This document shows positions 16,360-25,000 of a stretch of 37,398 nt of DNA, one piece after another. This DNA comes from Planctomycetota bacterium (GTDB taxonomy: Bacteria; Planctomycetota; Phycisphaerae; Phycisphaerales; SM1A02), in contig JADFIR010000031.1 of NCBI GenBank assembly GCA_022566535.1, positions 1 through 37,398 of the forward strand, written 5' to 3'. Every line of letters starts with the position of its first letter. Position 1 is the first letter of the stretch. The translations under genes were made by a program, and so were the position numbers. The notes beneath the pieces are model-generated. The model was not told the DNA's origin. It saw only the letters and a program-made list of their open reading frames with translations, and did no database searches.

Positions 16360-17559
16360 ATGCCGCTGTCGCCGATTCCCGACATCCTCAATGAGCTGCG
16401 GGCCGGGCGGATCATCGTGCTCGTGGACGACGAGGCGCGCGAGAACGAGGGTGACTTCGTCTGCGCCGCCGAGAAGGTCACCCCGGCCATCATCAACTTC
16501 ATGACCCGCATCGGTGGCGGATATTTATGCCTGGCCCTGACCAGGGAGGACTGCAATCGCCTGGATCTGACCCCGCAAGCCTCGGCCAACAGCAGCGTTC
16601 ACGGGACCGCATTGACCGTGAGCGTGGACGCCCATCCCAGGCACGGCAACGGAACCGGCATCTCCGCATCCGACCGCACCCGAACGATCCAGCTCATCAT
16701 CAATCCCGACACCACGCCGGAGGACTTCGTCCGTCCCGGCCATATCAATCCGCTGCGCGCCCGCCCCGGCGGTGTCCTGGTGCGCACCGGTCAGACCGAG
16801 GGCTCGGTCGATCTGGTTCGCCTCGCCGGCGGGCATCCGGCTGCGCTGATCATCGAGGTGGTCCGCGAAGACGGCGAGATGGCCCGAATGGGCGAACTCG
16901 ACGCGCTGTGCGCCGCGCACGACCTGAAGATGTGCTCCGTTGAGCAGATCATCGAGTATCGCCTGGCCCGCGAGCGGCTCATCGAGCGCATCGATCCGGC
17001 CAAAGGCGCCCCCATCGACACGCCCTACGGCCGGTTCAACCTCATCGCCTACCAGAGCACAATCGATCCTCTGCCGCATCTGGCATTGACCGTCGGTGGC
17101 ATCGGCGATCTGGACGACACCGGCCGGGCTCGCCAGATCGATGACCCGGTCCTGGTGCGTATGCACCGCCGTGATCTGCTGGGCGACATCTTCGATGAAG
17201 CGACCAGGCCGACCGGCCGGGAGCTTCGAGCCTCGCTGCGGATGATCCACCAGGCCGGCCGAGGAGCGCTCATCTATCTGCGACCCGAAGGCGTCGGTGA
17301 TGATTTCCGCGGCCGGCTACAACGAATCAAGCGACCGGCCCTCGATGACCCCAACGCGCCGGACCTGACCCGCTGCGACGGCGTCGCCGCAAAGACCCAC
17401 CCGATGGACCGGCGGGACTTCGGCATCGGCAGCCAGATCCTTCGCGATCTGGGGTTGTGCCGGCTGCGCATCCTCACCAACCACCCCAAGACTCTTCGAG
17501 GATTGGCCGGCTTCGGGCTCGAGATCACTGACCAGGTCCCGATCAACACGGATTCCTGA
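16360..17559 (+). CDS. RibBA-like protein (DHBP synthase / GTP cyclohydrolase II domains), catalytic sites altered
   Basis: A 399-residue fusion. Residues 1-205 match DHBP synthase (RibB), with [10 protein letters not shown] at 23-32 and [18 protein letters not shown] at 125-142. Residues 215-399 match GTP cyclohydrolase II (RibA), ending [15 protein letters not shown]. The two activities start riboflavin synthesis, from ribulose 5-phosphate and GTP. Key residues differ: the RibB RxGHTE motif is RTGQTE (Gln145 for the metal-binding His), the RibA zinc motif CxxGDxFGSxRCDC is [11 protein letters not shown] with no cysteines, and EGRGIGL is EGVGDD. RibA activity is very unlikely and RibB activity is doubtful. 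It may be a paralogue with another role. It is monocistronic here, with no rib neighbours and no FMN riboswitch seen. Confidence 0.85.
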   Translation: MPLSPIPDILNELRAGRIIVLVDDEARENEGDFVCAAEKVTPAIINFMTRIGGGYLCLALTREDCNRLDLTPQASANSSVHGTALTVSVDAHPRHGNGTGISASDRTRTIQLIINPDTTPEDFVRPGHINPLRARPGGVLVRTGQTEGSVDLVRLAGGHPAALIIEVVREDGEMARMGELDALCAAHDLKMCSVEQIIEYRLARERLIERIDPAKGAPIDTPYGRFNLIAYQSTIDPLPHLALTVGGIGDLDDTGRARQIDDPVLVRMHRRDLLGDIFDEATRPTGRELRASLRMIHQAGRGALIYLRPEGVGDDFRGRLQRIKRPALDDPNAPDLTRCDGVAAKTHPMDRRDFGIGSQILRDLGLCRLRILTNHPKTLRGLAGFGLEITDQVPINTDS

Positions 17560-17598
17560 CGCCGCAGGGCCCTGCCACCCGTCCCTGGCGACTTTTTT
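17560..17598 (+). terminator. probable terminator of the RibBA-like gene
   Basis: Immediately after the stop codon, CGC..CAGGG (17560-17569) can pair with CCCTG.GCG (17583-17590), leaving a 2-base bulge. AC and six T follow, and a second T6 comes shortly after (17603-17608). Stem strength is moderate, and the T-runs make intrinsic termination plausible. Confidence 0.45.
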
Positions 17599-17705
17599 CA
17601 CCTTTTTTGGGTATCGGCGCGCAATATTGCTCCGAGGGCGGCATAGATACTTATGCGGGGCCACGGCCTCAGACCGTGCCAGGTCCCGCCATTGGGAGGT
17701 CCCGC

Positions 17706-18455
17706 GTGCAACTGGTCGAAGCCGGTTCATCGCACACCGATTGGTCTCTGATCGTCGAGGCCGGCCATGCCGACGAGCAGGCCGCCGCCGACGCCCTGGA
17801 GCGGCTCCTGCGGCGGTACTGGCCGGCTGTGTATGCCTACATCCGCTCAACCGGCCGCGACGTCCACGAATCGGCCGACCTCACCCAAGGCTTCGTCTGC
17901 GACATCATCATCTCTCGCCGCCTCTGCGCCGGCGCCGATCCGCATCACGGACGATTCCGCAACCTGCTGCTGACCGCCGTAAAGAACTATCTGCGCCAGC
18001 AGCACCGCCGCGAGAGGCGCATGTGGCGCAGTGAGCGGCGGCAGAAGCCGCTGAAACTGACCGACTCACAACTGATCGTCGCGAACCTTCCGCCGACGCC
18101 CTCGCATCGCACACCGGACCAGGCCTTTTGTTATCAGTGGACCGCCACCTTGATCAGGCGCGTGCTGGACACCGTTGGAGCCGAGTGCCTGGCCGACGGC
18201 CTGGACGCCCATTGGACGGTCTTTGAGCATCGCGTCGCTCGCCCCCTGCTTCTGGGCGAACCCCCCACCAACTATGCGGAGTTGGTGGGGCGCCTCGGCC
18301 TCAAGGATACATCACAGGCTAGGAACATGATGGTCACCGTCAAGCGTCGCTTCGTCGCCGCGCTGTACCTTGAAGTCGGCCAAACCCTAAGCAGCCCCAC
18401 CGAGATCGAAGACGAACTGCATCAATTGCTACGAGATCTGGAGCCGCCAGCATGA
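17706..18455 (+). CDS. planctomycete-type ECF RNA polymerase sigma factor
   Basis: The GTG start sits 6 bases after GGGAGG (17694-17699); upstream codons in this frame are unlikely to be translated. The 249-residue protein opens with HTDWSLIVEAG, then an ALERLLRRYWPAVYAYIR region 2 and DLTQGFVCDIIISR, with RGRFR-like HHGRFRNLLLTAVKNYL. A region 4-like helix pair lies in the C-terminal third (YAELVGRLGLKDTSQARNMM). This matches the expanded ECF groups of Planctomycetes, often controlled by kinases or partner proteins rather than classic anti-sigma factors. It overlaps the next gene by ATGA, so the two are translationally coupled. Confidence 0.85.
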   Translation: MQLVEAGSSHTDWSLIVEAGHADEQAAADALERLLRRYWPAVYAYIRSTGRDVHESADLTQGFVCDIIISRRLCAGADPHHGRFRNLLLTAVKNYLRQQHRRERRMWRSERRQKPLKLTDSQLIVANLPPTPSHRTPDQAFCYQWTATLIRRVLDTVGAECLADGLDAHWTVFEHRVARPLLLGEPPTNYAELVGRLGLKDTSQARNMMVTVKRRFVAALYLEVGQTLSSPTEIEDELHQLLRDLEPPA

Positions 18456-18868
18456 GCACAACCATGGACGATCAGTTGAGAGAGGCGTTTCGCTCAGCCC
18501 TGGAAGCGCCGGTCGATCCGGCCATGGCCACCGCAGATTGGCTGGCCAGAGACATCGATCCCTCCCATCGGTCCGCGGTGGCTCTGTTGACCGATGCCGA
18601 TGTTCCGCTTGAGCATCTGCAACAGGCCAAGAGCGTGTACAAGGCGATGCGTATCATCGGCGAGACATCGGCGGACCGGCGGGTGGGCGCCCGGCTGTAT
18701 GCCGCCGCTATTGCCGCGGCCCTGGTCCGCTACGACCGCCGCGTGAGCCGTCAATCCGACGCCGCCCTGCAACGGGCCTTGCAATCTCTTCTCGACGACG
18801 CGCACATGCACCAGCGGCTGCGCGATCTAGCAGGCGCAGCTCTGTGCGCCTTGAACGGGAAGGCCTAG
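18452..18868 (+). CDS. small helical protein coupled to the ECF sigma factor
   Basis: A 138-residue, predicted all-helical, soluble protein (LREAFRSALEAP, HLQQAKSVYKAMRIIGE, ADRRVGARLYAAAIAAALVRYD, ALQRALQSLLDD). Its ATG overlaps the sigma factor stop (ATGA), which implies fixed stoichiometry. It lacks a membrane segment and the HxxxCxxC zinc anti-sigma motif. Position suggests a regulator or binding partner of the sigma factor; that is inference. I do not recognise the family. Confidence 0.65.
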   Translation: MSTTMDDQLREAFRSALEAPVDPAMATADWLARDIDPSHRSAVALLTDADVPLEHLQQAKSVYKAMRIIGETSADRRVGARLYAAAIAAALVRYDRRVSRQSDAALQRALQSLLDDAHMHQRLRDLAGAALCALNGKA

Positions 18869-18965
18869 AGCGCTTGTTGAGCAGATGGAGTGTCCGTGGC
18901 GAGCCCCTCGCCGTAAGCGAGCGGACGCAGCTCGGCCGCTTACTGACGTGCGCGCCTCCCATGAT

Positions 18966-18974
18966 CGCTACACT
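18966..18974 (+). promoter_or_regulatory. -10-like CGCTACACT upstream of the CYTH-like gene
   Basis: CGCTACACT, with TACACT at 18969-18974, lies 37 bases before the chosen GTG start. The same 9-mer is found before the M42-like gene and atpC. No convincing -35 is seen at 16-18 bases. Confidence 0.3.
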
Positions 18975-19011
18975 TGAGGCGCAACCGCCCCAAGACAACG
19001 GAGCCGCAATC

Positions 19012-19566
19012 GTGTCCGATTCCTTCAGTTCGCAGGGTGATGCGAGCCAGGCGCAGCTGGAAATCGAGCGGGCCTATCTGCTCGCTCAACTGCCGGCGAT
19101 CCCCAAAGACGCCGTCGTCCATCGCATCGAGCAGGGATACCTGCCGCCCGACGAGCACACCGCCGATCTCGATGCGACCGGTTCCCAGCTCACCGAGGGC
19201 CGGCTGCGCCGAACGACTCATGCGGACGGCTCGGTCGATTGTTCGCACACGATCAAGCACGGCGAAGGGCTCGTCCGCCGGGAGCTGCAGCGGGCCATCA
19301 CGCTGAAACAGTTCGAGCAAGTCTGGCCTCGCACGGCCGGCCGGCGACTGCGCAAGACGCGATACCTGATCACCGCGGCGCCGCTCGTCTGGGAGATCGA
19401 CGAGTTTGACGAATTGGACCTGGTCCTGGCCGAAGTCGAGCTGCCCTCGCCCGACGCCAAGATCACGATTCCGCATTGGCTGGCCGCGCATATCGTGCGC
19501 GAAGTCACCGAAGAGCCGGCCTACCGCAACTACAACCTCGCCATCCGCGCCGCCAAGTCGCGCTGA
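19012..19566 (+). CDS. CYTH-domain-like protein
   Basis: GTG start with GGAG 8 bases upstream; an ATG at 18961 in the same frame lacks one. The 184-residue protein reads as a CYTH (triphosphate tunnel) fold: LEIERAYLL at the N-terminus, then HRIEQGYL, RLRRTTHADG, YLITAAPLVWEIDEF and LVLAEVELPSPD, the usual order of charged beta-strands. The signature ExExK is EIERA, so the Lys is lost while other strand residues remain. CYTH proteins hydrolyse or bind organic or inorganic triphosphates. With the altered first motif the activity is uncertain. It follows the sigma factor pair by about 140 bases. Confidence 0.7.
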   Translation: MSDSFSSQGDASQAQLEIERAYLLAQLPAIPKDAVVHRIEQGYLPPDEHTADLDATGSQLTEGRLRRTTHADGSVDCSHTIKHGEGLVRRELQRAITLKQFEQVWPRTAGRRLRKTRYLITAAPLVWEIDEFDELDLVLAEVELPSPDAKITIPHWLAAHIVREVTEEPAYRNYNLAIRAAKSR

Positions 19567-19590
19567 CGCGCCCACAAACGCCCCATCCTT

Positions 19591-19620
19591 CACCGCAGAG
19601 TCGCAGAGCACGCAGAGGGG
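19591..19620. repeat. CACCGCAGAG-type dispersed intergenic repeat
   Basis: A C/G-A-G-rich stretch beginning CACCGCAGAGTCGCAGAG, of the kind seen scattered between genes in many environmental bacterial genomes. This attribution is from memory. A related reverse-oriented stretch (CCTCCGTGGCTCTCCGTGG) lies near 25441-25459. No coding meaning. Confidence 0.5.
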
Positions 19621-19778
19621 AACCGAGGACAAGGGCTGAAAAAGGTTCTTGGAGCCTCCTTTCTTCCTGATGGACCGGCGAAGCCCTGCCGATCCAACGT
19701 GAACGCCGGCCGTCGCACCGAACTCATGCGGATCACGACCGGCCCCATAGACGCCACGCCCCTATCGGGAGAGTATCG

Positions 19779-20696
19779 ATGCGACACGGCCTGTTGACCT
19801 GTGTGCTCGCCACGCAACTGATGATTCCCTGGACCTCGGCTCATGGCCGGTCACCACAAGACGATCCGCCGGCCCAACCGCCCCGGGATACGAGCATCGT
19901 CGCGCTCGCGCCCAACACCATGACCGCGTTCGCCGCCGCCAACGCATACCCGCTCACGACGACACTCCAGGACGCCAACGAGATCCCCAGCGCCGGATTC
20001 GTCAACATACGCCCCCTGATCTGGCTCCCACAGATCGAGGGCGACGTCAGCCTCCAGAACGTCTTTGATCTCGCCACATCGCTCGATTTCGATGCTGATC
20101 TTGGCGTCTCCGATCTCGAGACGATCTTCCTGGGAGAACTCAACTTCAACCTGGGCAGGCACAACCTTCGGGTATCCGGGTTCAGCCTGGCATCAGCCGG
20201 CCGGCAGCTCGCCGACCAGGTCATCACCTTTGGCGATCTGACCATCCCCATCGGCGACCTGATCCGCACCGACATCGATCTCGACAACATCACCGTTCAA
20301 TATGGATTCTCGCTCTTCTCGATCGAGGACCACGGGTTCCAACTGGGGACGATGGCCGGCGTCGAGTACTATCACCTCGCTGCGTCGCTCCTTGTCGAAG
20401 GCACCTCGCTGCAAGACACCATCGACGAACACATCCCCATTCCGACGGCCGGCATCCACTTCGAGCTGCCGATCGACGACTTCCTGATCACCGCCGATGT
20501 TGCCGGCCTGTACATCTCGATTCAGGACATCGATGTCAGCTTCATCGACGCCTCGGCGACGATCGGCTGGCGGCCGATGAACAACTTCGGAGTCTTTGCG
20601 GGATACCGAGTCATCAGCCTGGATGCGACCAACGGCACCTTCGACTTCGATGCCACGCTCTCCGGGCCGTTCGTCGGCGGCGAGATTCGATTCTAA
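19779..20696 (+). CDS. outer-membrane beta-barrel protein
   Basis: A 305-residue protein with a signal peptide (cleavage near residues 21-23, TSAHG) and a GGGAG Shine-Dalgarno 7 bases before the ATG. After a Pro-rich linker come alternating amphipathic strands (FVNIRPLIWLPQIEGDVSL, LETIFLGELNFNLGRHNLRV, TVQYGFSLF, FGVFAGYRVISLDA). The protein ends in GGEIRF; a terminal Phe is the usual signal for barrel insertion by BamA. The central IPIGDLIRTDIDLDN region may be an extracellular or periplasmic loop. Substrate unknown. It probably sits in the outer membrane. Confidence 0.75.
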   Translation: MRHGLLTCVLATQLMIPWTSAHGRSPQDDPPAQPPRDTSIVALAPNTMTAFAAANAYPLTTTLQDANEIPSAGFVNIRPLIWLPQIEGDVSLQNVFDLATSLDFDADLGVSDLETIFLGELNFNLGRHNLRVSGFSLASAGRQLADQVITFGDLTIPIGDLIRTDIDLDNITVQYGFSLFSIEDHGFQLGTMAGVEYYHLAASLLVEGTSLQDTIDEHIPIPTAGIHFELPIDDFLITADVAGLYISIQDIDVSFIDASATIGWRPMNNFGVFAGYRVISLDATNGTFDFDATLSGPFVGGEIRF

Positions 20697-20755
20697 CCGC
20701 GCCCTTGCCGTCCTCAGCGCCGCTCGCTTCACGCCCCACCACGCGCCCGTCCCAC

Positions 20756-20946
20756 AAAGCCGCGACCGGTGGTCGCGGTCTTCTCTCACGCACGGCGTTG
20801 ATGCGATCGTCGCGCACCGAGTCCTCCCACCCCAGCGAGCCGCCGAGTCCTCGCTCCTTATAAAGCCGCGACCGGTGGTCGCGGTCTTGTCTCACGCGCC
20901 GCGTTGACGCGACCGTTCCGCACCGAGTCCTCCCACCCCAGCGAGC
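20756..20946. repeat. two 85-base direct repeats (106-base period), each with a hairpin
   Basis: Copy A is 20756-20840 and copy B is 20862-20946, differing at several bases. Each begins AAAGCCGCGACCGGTGGTCG and contains the perfect hairpin CCGCGACC-GGT-GGTCGCGG (20760-20778 and 20866-20884), followed by TCTT. Copy A could act as the terminator of the barrel gene. The rest of each copy (to CCCCAGCGAGC) has no obvious structure. Confidence 0.75.
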
Positions 20947-20989
20947 CCGGCTGCCCACAGCCCGGTATCCCTCCGAACGCGAAGCGCTC

Positions 20990-21233
20990 CCGCCGCCGAG
21001 CTCTATGTCACCCCGCCCGCGACCGGGCCGGCAGTGATCGAAGTGGTCCCGGCCCCCGCCGATCTCAATGGCGACGGTCCCGGCGCGCCGGGATCAACAT
21101 CCTCGATCTCTTGTTACTGCTGACCGCGTGGGGTCCGTGCGAGACGCCCTGCCCGCCGGATTTCGACGGCGACGGCACCGTCGGCATCCTCGACCTACTC
21201 GCATTGCTCGCCAACTGGGGGGCGTGTCCATAA
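20990..21233 (+). pseudogene. orphan dockerin-like gene end, frameshifted by a palindrome insertion
   Basis: One frame reads ELYVTPPATGPAVIEVVPAP and then ADLNGDG up to 21078. After 14 bases, another frame reads INILDLLLLLTAWGPC, then PPDFDGDGTVG and LLALLANWGACP, to the TAA at 21233. Removing 21079-21092 (CCCGGCGCGCCGGG, a perfect palindrome) restores ADLNGDG-INILDLL exactly. So this is a dockerin-like C-terminus broken by a 14-bp insertion, with no recognisable gene body upstream. The 21234-21396 gap holds a hairpin TCCCGAT-GGA-ATCGGGA (21264-21280) and no gene. Confidence 0.8.
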
Positions 21234-21396
21234 CGTAAACGCCGAGGCTTTTCTGTAAAGCTGTCCCGATGGAATCGGGATCGCCGGCCCTTCATCCGAT
21301 CCCCCGTAACACCCAATCACAATCACCGCCCGCGTCCCGTCGCGCGATCACCTCTTGTGCCCTCTCCCCTTCCGCGTATCCGGGGGCACACTGTAT

Positions 21397-22020
21397 TCAA
21401 GCTGCAAGGAAGAGATGGTGGATTGTCAGCGGTCGTTGATGGATCTCATGTTGGGTAGCAAGGACATTCTCATCTTCTACCAGCTGTGATTGCTGCAGAT
21501 TCGTGTCTGGATTCATCTGAAGTTCGGCACGACGATCCGCGATCTTCTCTCCTATGCAAGCAATGGCCCTCGGACAATCTCCGTCCATCACATACCCCAG
21601 CATTCCTGCGTGCTTCTGTTCGGGAGAGTACTTTCCGGAGATAAATCGACCCATCCCCTCTTTACTTGTGTAAGCGTCAGCTTTGGACGCCCAACCGTCC
21701 CCGGATCGCGTGTTGAGTTTCTTCGCTTCAAATCCAAAATAGACCTCTGGTCGCCTGCCGGCGCAAAAGCACAAATCGATCTGTCCGGGAACATTGCCGA
21801 GAGCGTTCTGTTCAGTGAGGATCATAACTGGGAAATCATCATTATGACGGTTCCGTGAATCTAGCGCGGCCCCCAACCGTGCAGTGATACTTGGCTCAGT
21901 TTCGTCGTCGCTCGGTTTCCTGAACTCTCGCCAAGTATCACAGATGAGTCGTAGTGCCTCGGGCACCCAATTGTCTGGAAACAATGAGGCCCAGCGGTAT
22001 GGGTCCCCCCGTACACTCAA
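21397..22020 (-). CDS. PD-(D/E)XK nuclease-like protein paired with a DNA methyltransferase
   Basis: A 207-residue protein. A helix with ETEPSITARL (Glu42) is followed by GQIDLCF (D82) and, 15 residues on, FGFEAKKL (E98-A-K100). The D...ExK spacing and the preceding Glu helix fit a PD-(D/E)XK nuclease core. Then comes a YTSKEGMGRFISGKYSPEQKH segment and GMLGYVMDGD, which I remember from unassigned proteins in defence islands but cannot name. Its ATG overlaps the methyltransferase stop by 4 bases, so the two are co-translated. The region is visibly more A/T-rich than the housekeeping genes. Likely role: the cleavage subunit of a restriction-like system (inference). Confidence 0.7.
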   Translation of the reverse strand: MSVRGDPYRWASLFPDNWVPEALRLICDTWREFRKPSDDETEPSITARLGAALDSRNRHNDDFPVMILTEQNALGNVPGQIDLCFCAGRRPEVYFGFEAKKLNTRSGDGWASKADAYTSKEGMGRFISGKYSPEQKHAGMLGYVMDGDCPRAIACIGEKIADRRAELQMNPDTNLQQSQLVEDENVLATQHEIHQRPLTIHHLFLAA

Positions 22021-25000
22021 ACGGCAGCCCTTCGAGATGACATTAGAATCTCGCTCGCAATCTCATCGGCGTCGTTCAGGGCCGCAGTTCGCAGCCAATG
22101 GCGTCGTGTGAGTGGTTTGACAATGTGCAGATCGTCGCCATCAAAGACCTTTAAGTTTCTCAGATATGCAAGCGAACCGTGGTACTTTGGTAGCAGTTTG
22201 CTCAGCCGGGCGAGAGTTTCGTCGAGTGCGTGGGAAGAGTCTTTTTCGGTATAGCGTCGATCCACGGCTTCCTTGTTGCTCAGCGTAAGCACCGCCAGTC
22301 CAGCGCCGGGTGAGACGACTGATCGTACGCTCAGTCTAGTGCCGCTGCGCTTACCCCACTGTTCCAATGTGTTCCGCAGCAATATGGAGTATTGTTGGCG
22401 ATGTTCCCATCGTGGCGGCTCGATCGTCAGGACTTCGGAGCCACGATTGGGCATCTTGCTCTGGTTCAGCACGGTAAGAGTATCCTCGATGAGAATCCGC
22501 TCGCTCGCAGCCACGTCGTAGTATTCATAGACAGGTTCAACCGTTTCGTCTCTCGCCTCCTCAATTGCTGCCTCATCACGAAGTCCACCCCGGGCCAACC
22601 TTTTTGCAAGCCCTGACATAACTCTAGCAACAGTGTCTACGATGTCTTTTGCGCCCTTTCCGGGAGCCATCTCCGGTAGAGGGAAAGGCAATCGCATCAA
22701 CTCTGCAAACTGGGGATACCTGTAGGTGCTCATTTTGCTGCAGTGAAACACAAAGTATCGGGCCAGCGGCGAGGCGAGCACGGCAGTGAGGAACATAAGC
22801 AGCTTCCGATCAGACGGCGGCCCGGCGATCGCTTGTAACGAATCTTGAAAGAGAACATCAAATGGAGAGAACGCAACTCTTGAAAAACCCTGATTAACGA
22901 GAACTAACGGTCCCTTAAACAATGTTGCCGGACGACGGGTGTGCAACTTCTTGTATCGATTCCCAATCGGCTCGCAGTTCCCGGGCACAAGGACAAAGTT
23001 GAAATCTTCTTTGGCATCGAGATAACGATCCATCTTCTTCCAGAAGGGGTTGTAGTTAGGACGTGTCGCCCCGCCTTCACGATGGGGCTGAAACCCCTGT
23101 CCCTTCAACCACTGCTTTCGCTCCGATTCTGCTCCAGCCACTTCATGCAGCCGCGGCAGCATCAGGAGACGGTTCAGGAAACGCCTATCTCGAGGTGTCG
23201 ACCATGTTTCCATAAACCAAGTGACTGGTGCGTCGCCCGTCTTCGCGCGATCAAGAACGACTGAAAGATCGATCGTACTGGAATCATCGGGCAAGATCGA
23301 GATTCTGTCGCCATTGAGTTCCGCAGCTCCTGCCTTAGGTGCTACAAAGGCGATCGTGTGCGCATCGATCATGGGGCGCTTATCTAGAAAACGAATCGCT
23401 ATGGCCGGATGGTCGGCTCCGTCAAACAAGAAGAACCGCAAATCCGCAAGTTGAGCGATCTTCTCAACGGAGTACCAACTAAACCAATGGGCCTGGAAGG
23501 CGCTGGTTTTCGCATTGCTCAAGACACCCCAGGGAAGCAGAAGGCAGGCACGTCCATGCTTCTTGAGATACTTGGGAACTTGCCACATAAAGGCATAGGC
23601 GATCTGATCAGCCGGCGTTTCCGATGAACTGTTTCGCGCCTTCCAGCCCTTGAAGGCTTTATGCACGTGAGATCCCACGCGGCGCGAAGACCAAGGCGGA
23701 TTACCTACCACAAGATCGAATGACTGTCGATTGACCGGTAGGTTGGAAGATAGAAAATCCCCTTCGACAACGGTCTGCGGAGAGTTTGCGCGAGGCAATT
23801 TGCCGTGGCTCAGCAGCAGCTTCGGTAGACCGCCCTTGAGCGGCAATTCTCTGATGTCGCGAGGATTGAGGAAGTCAAGGAGGGCAAGGTACAGGCTGAA
23901 GCAAGTGATTCGGCACGCCGTCGAGTTTATGTCTACGCCTGTAATCTGGTTGCGCAATACGCGAGACAACTCCCTCGCCCTCGTACCGTTGCGGCTGCGA
24001 GGATGTCTTCTCACCCAAGATTCAGCCATCCGGTTAAACGCCGCAACGAGGAAGGCGCCCGAACCGCAAGCTGGGTCCAGTACGCGCTTATCGCTTAGAT
24101 CGAAGTCGCTCTCAAGTGCCAGATCCAATGTGAAGTCTACGAGTCGTGGTGGCGTGTAGTAGGTACCAGTAGCCCGCTGGACTGTGGAATCCTCGGCCCT
24201 TATGAAGTCCTCATAGATCGCACTGATGGTTCCGACGGGAATGACAGAAAAATCATAGAGGTCGAAGTTAAGCGTTAATTGATCGTCAGCAAGATCAGCC
24301 TGATCGAAGAAGAGTCGACGCAAGATGGCAACATGGGAATCTCTAAGGTACTCCTCTTCCTCGCGAAGTTCTTCGTCATCAAACATGCTTCCACGAAAGT
24401 CCCTCTGTAATTTGCGGAACAGTTTAAACAGCTTCTCTGTTGGTTCGTGTAGTCGAAGAATCTTGGCAAAACTTGCCTTCGATCCAGCTCCAAGCCACCC
24501 AAAATAATCCCCATTCAGTACTTCGCGCGCCTCCAGGTAGCAAATGAAGATCATCCGAGCGAGCAACCGATGGATAATCTTAAGGGGGAGCTTTCGTGTT
24601 CCCGGAATTGATACCAGTTGCTCGCGCGCCGCGTGCAGATTCCTAAGAAGTCTGCGGTCCACGGCATCTTGAGGGGTGAAGCTCCGACGGTACGCCTCCT
24701 GGCCGTAGACTTGCTCAGTTTCAACGGCATGCATGAACTGCCGCAGCTCTAGGAGTTCGTTAACTCGATCGAAGGAGGCGATGAGCCGACCGTCTTCGTT
24801 GACCCTGTCAGGTTCCCGGGTAGGGGGTCGTAGCCCTGAGTAAACGCGGACTTCCTTATCACCCACGAACATCATCATTGGCGCAACACCATGGCTCCAG
24901 AAACGTCGGTGCTGCTCCCGGATGATGTGGTTGTCTAGAGTCTTGAGGCGTTTGAAGTAGATCGCAGGACGCGTCTCGACGCACAAGATGCCGTCCAAGT

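Noticed and set aside
16125..16394. Intact 89-residue nucleotidyltransferase
   Set aside because: Similarity ends at residue 46; the rest reads through a hairpin and a short tandem repeat.
18844..19011. N-terminal extension of the CYTH-like protein
   Set aside because: The 5' frame gives a basic, unconserved stretch and lacks a Shine-Dalgarno; GTG 19012 with GGAG is better.
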